In this document: piece by piece, positions 58,521 through 64,000 of the stretch
Layout of the letters: the number at the start of each line of letters is the position of its first letter
Numbering within the stretch: the stretch's first letter is position 1
From: Xenophilus sp. L33
Lineage (GTDB): Bacteria > Pseudomonadota > Gammaproteobacteria > Burkholderiales > Burkholderiaceae_C
Direction of reading: 5' to 3'
Length of the DNA stretch: 64,000 bases
Assembly (NCBI RefSeq): GCF_009765735.1
Contig: NZ_LMUW01000013.1
Span: 53,963-117,962, forward strand
Made by a program: the position numbers and the translations under genes
The notes under the pieces: model-generated
The model's input: the letters and a program-made list of their open reading frames with translations, nothing else
What the model was told of the DNA's origin: nothing
Database searches by the model: none

Positions 58521-59176
58521 GCGCGACGAGCACGCCTTCGAGCCTGGAGGCGGTCCGGCGCTTTCGCGACATCCTGGCGCTGGTCTCGCGCGAGCCTGTG
58601 CGCACCGCCTACGAGGTCGCCAGCCGGCTCGGGCTGCCGGTCAGCTCGACCTACCTCGCGGTGGCCGAGATGGAGCGCCTTTCGTGCCTGGCGCGCGACG
58701 AGGCCGGCTTCCTGCTGGTGGGCGCGCGGCCACAGCAGATGGCGCTGGACGCGCTCGGCTTCCCGGTCGCGGCGCAGCGTCTCGCGCCGCTGGTGCGCTA
58801 CCTGCGCGACCAGACCGGCGAGACCGTCTTCATGGCCCACTGGACCGAGATGCTCTCCGTCGGCACGACCGCCATCGGCTTCAATCCGGGCAGCCTGGTG
58901 GTCGAGCCCTTCCAGGCCTATCGCCTGGCCGCGCCGCCGCCGGCCCGGCCGCCCGATGGCGTCTTCCCGCTGACCCTCTTCGCCGACGGCCCGCTCGGCG
59001 CGGACACGACGGCGGTCGACCTGCTGGCGGTGCGGCTGGCGCGGTCGCGGTCGAGCAGCCGGCCGGGGCTGCTGCTGGTGGGCGTGGCGCGCGCCGCCGG
59101 CGAATTCGCCGACACCGCCTACCTCTCGCGCGAGCTGGTCGAGACCAAGGCCTTCTTCGATCGGTCGCGGACCTGA
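58517..59176 (+). CDS. IclR-type transcriptional regulator
   Basis: A 219-residue protein starting at GTG 58517, coupled to the previous stop (GTGA). Residues about 10-60 form an IclR-like winged helix (TAYEVASRLGLPVSSTYLAV). The rest (about 75-215) could be a small effector-binding domain, for example around HWTEMLSVGTTAIG. It is shorter than standard IclR proteins (about 250). Tandem placement after another IclR-HTH regulator suggests joint or counteracting control of the same operon. Confidence 0.75.
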   Translation: MSATSTPSSLEAVRRFRDILALVSREPVRTAYEVASRLGLPVSSTYLAVAEMERLSCLARDEAGFLLVGARPQQMALDALGFPVAAQRLAPLVRYLRDQTGETVFMAHWTEMLSVGTTAIGFNPGSLVVEPFQAYRLAAPPPARPPDGVFPLTLFADGPLGADTTAVDLLAVRLARSRSSSRPGLLLVGVARAAGEFADTAYLSRELVETKAFFDRSRT

Positions 59177-59232
59177 TGGCGGCAAGCGCCGCTTCCGGCC
59201 AAGATCGACGTTTCGAAAAGACAAGGAGACCC

Positions 59233-60825
59233 ATGTACAGCGGAATCAAGGACCCCTCGCGCTACGTGCTCGTCGATGCGCTGGCCGAGCTGGCGGCCGA
59301 TCGCCCCGACGACGTCTGGATCACTACCACCGACGGCGAGACCCTGCGCTTCGGCGAAGCCGCCGACGACATGCAGCGGGTGGCCGGCTACTTCGCGGGC
59401 CTGGGCGTGCGGCCCGGCGACTTCGTCGCGGTGATGATGCCGAGCGGCTGCGACTTCGTGCGCGTGTGGCTCGGCCTCGGCCGGCTCGGCGCGGTGGCGG
59501 TGCTGCTCAACACCGAGCTGCGCGGCGCCTTCCTGGCGCACCAGATCCGCAGCTCCGGCGTGCGGCTGATGGTGGTCGATGCGCAGTGGCTGCCCGAGCT
59601 GGCGAGCCTGCGCGCGCAGCTGGCGGAGCCGCCGAAGCTGGTGGTGACCGGCACGGCGAGCGAAGCGGCCGGCGACGACGTGGTGGCGACGCCCTGGCCG
59701 TCGTGGCGCAGCGCCGCGCCGTGGCAGGGCCGCGGTCCCGCCGCCTCGGACATCGCGGCCGTGATGTACACCTCGGGCACCAGCGGGCCGTCCAAGGGCG
59801 TGCTGATGCCGCATGCGCACTGCATGCTCTACGCCATCGGCACGATCAAGTGCCTGCACCTCGCGGCCGACGACATCTACTACATCTCGCTGCCGCTCTT
59901 CCATGCCAACGGCCTCTTGATGCAACTGGGCTCGACCCTGCTGGCCGGCATCCCGGCGGTGATCCGGCCGCGCTTCAGCGCCTCGGCGTGGCTCTCCGAC
60001 ATCCGCGCGCACCGCGCCACGGTCACCAACCTGCTGGGCTCGATGACGGCCTTCCTGCTGGCGCAGCCGGAGGCGGCCGACGATCGCGACCACCGCCTGC
60101 GCGCCAGCCTCAACGCGCCCAACCTGCCGGCGCACGACGCCGCATTCCGCGGCCGCTTCGGCATCCGCGACGTGGCCTCGGGCTTCGGCATGACCGAATG
60201 CAACATCCCGATCTGGGGCCGCATCGGCGAGCCGGCGCCGGGCGCCGCCGGCTGGGTGCACGACGACGACTTCGAGGTCGTCGTCGCCGACCCCGAGACC
60301 GACACGCCGGTGCCCTTTGGCGAACTCGGCGAGATCCTGGTGCGGCCGAAGGTGCCCTTCGGCTTCATGGCCGGCTACCACGGCCTGCCCGAGAAGACGG
60401 TCGAGGCCTGGCGCAACCTGTGGTTCCACACCGGCGATGCCGGCCTCATGCGGGCCGACGGCCAGGTCACCTTCGTCGACCGCATCAAGGACTGCATCCG
60501 GCGCCGCGGCGAGAACATCTCGGCCACCGAGGTCGAGTCGGTGGTCGCCGGCCTCGAAGGCGTGGCGGAGGTCGCGGCCTTCGCGGTGCCGGCCAGCATC
60601 GACGGCGGCGAGGACGAGGTGATGCTGGCGATCGTCTTCGAGCCGGGCAGCGCGGCCGGCGTCGAATCCGTCGCGGCACAGGTCGATGCGCTGCTGCCGC
60701 GCTTCGCCCGGCCGCGCTACCTGAAGGCGGTGGACGAACTGCCCAAGACCAGCACCGGCAAGGTCCAGCGCGCGGTGCTCAAGAGCCAGGGCACCGCCGG
60801 CGCCTTCGATCGCGGCGACCGCTGA
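59233..60825 (+). CDS. AMP-forming acyl-CoA synthetase (crotonobetaine/carnitine ligase-like)
   Basis: A 530-residue ANL ligase. Motifs include YTSGTSGPSKGVLMPHAH, GFGMTECNIPIWG and WFHTGDAGLMRADG, with PKTSTGKVQRAVL at the end providing the catalytic lysine. The ATG at 59233 has an AAGGAGA ribosome-binding site. It follows the regulators by 56 bases on the same strand and may belong to their unit. It would activate a carboxylate, perhaps the acid released by the importer operon's aldehyde dehydrogenase. That link is inference. Confidence 0.88.
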   Translation: MYSGIKDPSRYVLVDALAELAADRPDDVWITTTDGETLRFGEAADDMQRVAGYFAGLGVRPGDFVAVMMPSGCDFVRVWLGLGRLGAVAVLLNTELRGAFLAHQIRSSGVRLMVVDAQWLPELASLRAQLAEPPKLVVTGTASEAAGDDVVATPWPSWRSAAPWQGRGPAASDIAAVMYTSGTSGPSKGVLMPHAHCMLYAIGTIKCLHLAADDIYYISLPLFHANGLLMQLGSTLLAGIPAVIRPRFSASAWLSDIRAHRATVTNLLGSMTAFLLAQPEAADDRDHRLRASLNAPNLPAHDAAFRGRFGIRDVASGFGMTECNIPIWGRIGEPAPGAAGWVHDDDFEVVVADPETDTPVPFGELGEILVRPKVPFGFMAGYHGLPEKTVEAWRNLWFHTGDAGLMRADGQVTFVDRIKDCIRRRGENISATEVESVVAGLEGVAEVAAFAVPASIDGGEDEVMLAIVFEPGSAAGVESVAAQVDALLPRFARPRYLKAVDELPKTSTGKVQRAVLKSQGTAGAFDRGDR

Positions 60826-62409
60826 TCAGAAGCCCAGCGCGCAGCCGTCCTTGCGCGGGTCCGACCCGCCGATCAGCACGCCGCGCGCCTCGTCGCGCCA
60901 GATCAGCTGGCCGCCGCCGATCGGCTGGCCCGAGCGGATCACACGGTGGCCGCGCCGGGCGAGGCCGGCATCGAGCGCCGGGTCGACGCTCGACTCCAGG
61001 TCCAGCTCGTTGCCGAAGCAGAAGCTGCGCGGCGCGTCGAGCGCCGCTTGCGGATCCATGCCGCGGTCGAGCAGATTGCTCAGCAGCGCGACATGGCCCG
61101 TGGCCTGGTATTGGCCGCCCATCACGCCGAAGGGCGCGACCAGCCGGCCGTTGCGCATCAGCATGCCCGGGATGATGGTGTGCAGCGGCCGCTTGCCCGG
61201 CGCGATCGAGTTCGGGTGGCCCGCCTCGAGGCTGAAGCCGGCGCCGCGGTTCTGCAGCAGCACGCCGCTCTTCGGCGCCACCAGCGTGCTGCCGAAGGGA
61301 TGGAAGATCGAGTTGATCAGCGACAGCGCGTTGCCGTCGCGGTCGATCACGCAGAGGTAGACCGTGTCCTTGTGCGTCACCTCCGGCCACACGACGGGCG
61401 GCCGCGCCTCGCCGAGATGGATCGCGCCGCGCGCCCGCGCCGCCCAGGCGGCGCTCAGCAGGTGCTCGACCGGCACCGGCGCATGGTCGGTGTCGGCGAA
61501 GAGGGCGTCGCGATGGGCATAGGCGATCTTGCTCACCTCGGCCAGCAGGTGGATGCGGTCGGCCTCGTCGAGCGCACCTTCCGAGAGGTCGTAGCCGGCC
61601 AGCGCGTTGAGCATCATCAGCACACCGAGGCCCTGGCCGCTGGGCGGGCATTCGTGCACGCGGTAGCCGCGGTAGTCGGTGGCGATCGGCGTCACCTGGT
61701 CGGGCGCGGTGCGCTCGAAGTCGTCCAGCGTGTGCAGGCCGCCGTCGGCGCGCAGCGTGGCGACCATGTCGTCGGCGACCCAGCCGCGGTAGAAGCCGTC
61801 GCGGCCCTCGCGGGCGATCGTGCGCAGCGTCTCGGCCATGCGGGGTTGCCGATGCACGGTGCCGGCCACTGGTGCTCGGCCGCCCGGCAGGAACAGCTCG
61901 GCCGCCGCCGGCTTGACCAGCAGATGGGCGTCGCGAGCCCAGTCGAAGGCGACCCGCGGCGCCACCGGCACGCCCTGCTCGGCGGCGCGGATCGCCGGCT
62001 GCAGCAACTCGTCGAGGCCACGGCTGCCGTGGTTCTGCAGCAGCCGGCACCAGGCCGCGACCGCGCCCGGCACGGTCACCGAATGCGCGCTGTAGGGGTC
62101 GATGGCGGCGATGCCGCGCGAGCGGTACCAGTCGAGGCTGGCCGCGGCCGGCGCGCGGCCCGAGCCGTTCAAGGCCAGGGGCACCGAGGCGCCGGCCGGC
62201 AGGTAGAGCGCGAAGCAGTCGCCGCCGATGCCGGTCATCTGCGGCTCGACCACGCCGAGCAGCGCCACCGCGGCGATGCCGGCATCGACCGCGTTGCCGC
62301 CGCGCTGGAGCACGTCGAGCGCGACCTGGCTGGCCAGCGTGTGCGAGGTCGCGACCGCGCATTCGCTGGCGTAGAGCGGCGAGCGGCCGGGGCGTGAAAA
62401 GTCTCTCAT
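60826..62409 (-). CDS. Gamma-glutamyltransferase family protein
   Basis: A 527-residue Ntn-hydrolase of the gamma-glutamyltransferase family. The autoprocessing nucleophile is T349 in HKDTVYLCVIDRDG, at the usual junction between large and small subunits. VMGGQYQATGHV and DAPRSFCFGNELDLES follow in the small-subunit part. No signal peptide is seen (MRDFSRPGRSPLYASE), so it appears cytoplasmic, unlike classical periplasmic enzymes. The start overlaps the TetR gene's stop (ATGA). It may cleave gamma-glutamyl amides or act on a substrate of the adjacent amidase. Confidence 0.9.
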   Translation of the reverse strand: MRDFSRPGRSPLYASECAVATSHTLASQVALDVLQRGGNAVDAGIAAVALLGVVEPQMTGIGGDCFALYLPAGASVPLALNGSGRAPAAASLDWYRSRGIAAIDPYSAHSVTVPGAVAAWCRLLQNHGSRGLDELLQPAIRAAEQGVPVAPRVAFDWARDAHLLVKPAAAELFLPGGRAPVAGTVHRQPRMAETLRTIAREGRDGFYRGWVADDMVATLRADGGLHTLDDFERTAPDQVTPIATDYRGYRVHECPPSGQGLGVLMMLNALAGYDLSEGALDEADRIHLLAEVSKIAYAHRDALFADTDHAPVPVEHLLSAAWAARARGAIHLGEARPPVVWPEVTHKDTVYLCVIDRDGNALSLINSIFHPFGSTLVAPKSGVLLQNRGAGFSLEAGHPNSIAPGKRPLHTIIPGMLMRNGRLVAPFGVMGGQYQATGHVALLSNLLDRGMDPQAALDAPRSFCFGNELDLESSVDPALDAGLARRGHRVIRSGQPIGGGQLIWRDEARGVLIGGSDPRKDGCALGF

Positions 62410-63140
62410 GGGGTCTTCTTTCTGGAGGTATTCGAAGGCGAAGGCGAAGGCGTGAGGTAGGCGATCAGCATCTGGTGCGTCTGCGCGTTGTGCGCCTGCT
62501 GCCAGTCCGGCGCCAGCAGGTCGCGGCCGAAGATGCGCGAGAGCGTGTGGGCATGCGACTTGGCGTAGTAGCTGAGGCTCACCATCGCCACGTAGAGGTG
62601 CAGCGGATCGATGCCGGTGCGGAAGGTGCCCGCAGCCTCGCCCCGCTGCAGCAGGCTGCCGATCAGCTTCAGCACCGGCGAGGACATCTCCGGGATGCGC
62701 GCGGAGCGCTTCAGATGCGCGGCCTTGTTGAGGTTCTCGAAGGCCAGCAGGTTGCGCAGCTCGGGGTGGGCCGAGAAGTGGCCGTCGATCAGGTCGAACA
62801 TCTGCACGATGCCTTCCAGGGGCGCGACCTTCGAGAAGTCCCACTCCAGTTCGTGCTGCCGCAACTGGCCCAGCACCTCTTCCAGCACGCCGAGGTAGAG
62901 CCCGTCCTTGCTGCCGTAGTAGTGGTAGAGCATGCGGATGTTCGACTTCGCACGGCGCGCGATCTGCTCGGTGCGGCCGCCGCTGTAGCCCTTGGCCGAG
63001 AACTCCTGGGTCGCGGCCTGCAGGATCTTGGCGCGGGTCCTGGCGGCATCGCGCGTGGGCGCGGCGCGCTTCCTGGCGGCCGGCTTGCGCTTCGCGACGG
63101 TGGGGCCGGTGGGGGTCGTGGGCTCTGTGGCGAGTGTCAT
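62406..63140 (-). CDS. TetR-family transcriptional regulator
   Basis: A 244-residue regulator. A basic, Lys/Arg-rich N-terminal tail (about 1-30) precedes the TetR helix-turn-helix (about 35-80, with GRTEQIARRAKSNIRMLYHY). The remainder is an all-helical effector domain. It lies between the amidase and gamma-glutamyltransferase genes, overlapping both by 4 bases, so the three genes are co-transcribed. It probably autoregulates this operon. Confidence 0.92.
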   Translation of the reverse strand: MTLATEPTTPTGPTVAKRKPAARKRAAPTRDAARTRAKILQAATQEFSAKGYSGGRTEQIARRAKSNIRMLYHYYGSKDGLYLGVLEEVLGQLRQHELEWDFSKVAPLEGIVQMFDLIDGHFSAHPELRNLLAFENLNKAAHLKRSARIPEMSSPVLKLIGSLLQRGEAAGTFRTGIDPLHLYVAMVSLSYYAKSHAHTLSRIFGRDLLAPDWQQAHNAQTHQMLIAYLTPSPSPSNTSRKKTP

Positions 63141-64000
63141 GCGGGGCTCAATTGGATGGCGAGGTCGAGCAGGGCTTCGTCGCTGCCGGGCGACCCGAGC
63201 AGCGACAGCCCGAGCGGCAGGCCCCGGAGGGTAGCAAGCGGCAGGCTGACCTGCGGCAGCCCGGCCAGGCCGGCGAGGGCGCCGAGCGTCAGGGTGCGTT
63301 CGTAGAAGCGGCCGCGGGTCGCATCGTCGGCATCGAGCGGCGGCGGCACGCACGAGGCGGTCGGGAGCAGCCAGCAGTCCCCGGGCTCGAAGAGGGCGCG
63401 CAGGCGCTGCGCCTCGGCGCTGCGCCAGGCGGTCCAGCGGGCGATGTCTTCGTCCCGCAGCTCGAGCGCATGCGCGAAGCGCGGCGCGATCGACGGGCCG
63501 AAGCGCGGCGCATGTTCGCGGATCCAGGGGCCGAGCTCGCGCGCGATCTCGGCGTTCTGCACGGTGTCGTAGGCGGCCAGCCAATCGGCCGGACGGCCTT
63601 CGTAGACCGCGAGCGGCGGACCGTCGGCGAGGGGGCTCGCGATCTCGCGCAACGCGGCTTCGACCTCCGGCTCGGCCAGGGCGAAGGCGTCGTCGACGAG
63701 GCGCAGCCGGGTCAGCGGCGTGGTCGGGCCGCCATCGCCCAGCAGCACCCGGCCAAGGCGCGCGAGCACCTCGGCATCGCGCGCGAACCAGCCCACCGTG
63801 TCGAGCGAAGGCGCGAAGGGCAGCACGCCGGCCAGCAACACCCGGCCGTGCGTCGGCCGCATGCCGAAGAGGCCGCAGAAGGCGGCCGGCACCCGCACCG
63901 AGCCGCCGGTGTCGGTGCCGAGCGCGGCATCGACCAGCCCGCCGGCCACCGCCGATGCGGAGCCGCTGGACGAACCGCCCGGCAGCCGCCCGGGCGCGCG
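63137..64000 (-). CDS. Amidase (C-terminal part; 5' end outside the window)
   Basis: The minus-strand frame is open to the window edge, giving the last 287 residues of an amidase-signature enzyme. GGSSSGSASAVAGG and GTDTGGSVRVPAAF provide the cis-Ser and the nucleophilic Ser of the Ser-cisSer-Lys triad; the Lys lies upstream outside the window. CGLFGMRPTHGRV follows, as usual. The stop overlaps the TetR start (ATGA). It should hydrolyse an amide or act on a related C-N bond. Substrate unknown. Confidence 0.92.
   Translation of the reverse strand, partial: RAPGRLPGGSSSGSASAVAGGLVDAALGTDTGGSVRVPAAFCGLFGMRPTHGRVLLAGVLPFAPSLDTVGWFARDAEVLARLGRVLLGDGGPTTPLTRLRLVDDAFALAEPEVEAALREIASPLADGPPLAVYEGRPADWLAAYDTVQNAEIARELGPWIREHAPRFGPSIAPRFAHALELRDEDIARWTAWRSAEAQRLRALFEPGDCWLLPTASCVPPPLDADDATRGRFYERTLTLGALAGLAGLPQVSLPLATLRGLPLGLSLLGSPGSDEALLDLAIQLSPA

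Overview
The window is strongly GC-rich, with G/C in almost every third codon position. It carries Gram-negative hallmarks: Bug-type tripartite tricarboxylate receptors, a two-partner secretion pair, lipoproteins and Tat signals. The gene families and style fit a metabolically versatile Burkholderiales bacterium, most likely Comamonadaceae (Variovorax-like). That placement is inference from gene content; no rRNA, tRNA or typing gene is present. No CRISPR array, insertion sequence or origin was recognised.

Layout. 1-2.5 kb: the end of a small dehydrogenase subunit and its GMC flavoprotein partner, then small or decayed ORFs. 2.7-16 kb: a Na+/H+ antiporter, a LysR regulator, a permuted aconitase-family dehydratase with a Bug receptor, a cytosolic sulfatase, an acyltransferase, and a tight operon of HpaI-type aldolase, 3Fe-4S ferredoxin, P450 and FMN alpha-hydroxyacid dehydrogenase. 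16.1-25.7 kb: an accessory island with lower and uneven GC. It holds TpsB, a 1756-residue TpsA with a CDI-like C-terminal module, an overlapping candidate immunity gene, a decayed second toxin module, a broken lipoprotein gene and two intact lipoprotein genes. 25.7-36.2 kb: a six-gene minus-strand operon for CoA-dependent degradation of an unknown acid, with a MarR regulator and a hydrolase. A shared 10-bp element lies before the synthetase gene and before the hydrolase gene. 36.1-39.2 kb: an AraC regulator, a nitronate monooxygenase and two small genes. 39.3-43.4 kb: a molybdenum hydroxylase operon (2Fe-2S subunit, Tat-exported Mo subunit, triheme cytochrome c). 43.4-49.1 kb: a lipoprotein hydrolase, a DUF3443 pepsin-like lipoprotein, small membrane proteins, a DUF3606 protein, a thioesterase and an acyl-CoA ligase. 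49.1-60.8 kb: a sugar-type ABC importer operon with aldehyde and GMC dehydrogenases, divergent from two IclR-HTH regulators and an acyl-CoA ligase. 60.8-64 kb: amidase (cut by the window end), TetR regulator and gamma-glutamyltransferase.

How the genes work together. Most units are self-contained catabolic cassettes made of uptake protein, oxidation or CoA-activation enzymes, and a local regulator. In three of them a plausible operator can be read directly: the MarR 10-mer, a 21-bp-spaced direct repeat beside the AraC gene, and three GAAAA elements exactly 21 bp apart before the periplasmic-binding-type regulator. That regulator's sensor domain shares a distinctive motif with the importer's binding protein, so both probably read the same ligand. 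The island at 16-25.7 kb is the most unusual part: a contact-dependent-inhibition-like locus with a live module and the remains of an older one.
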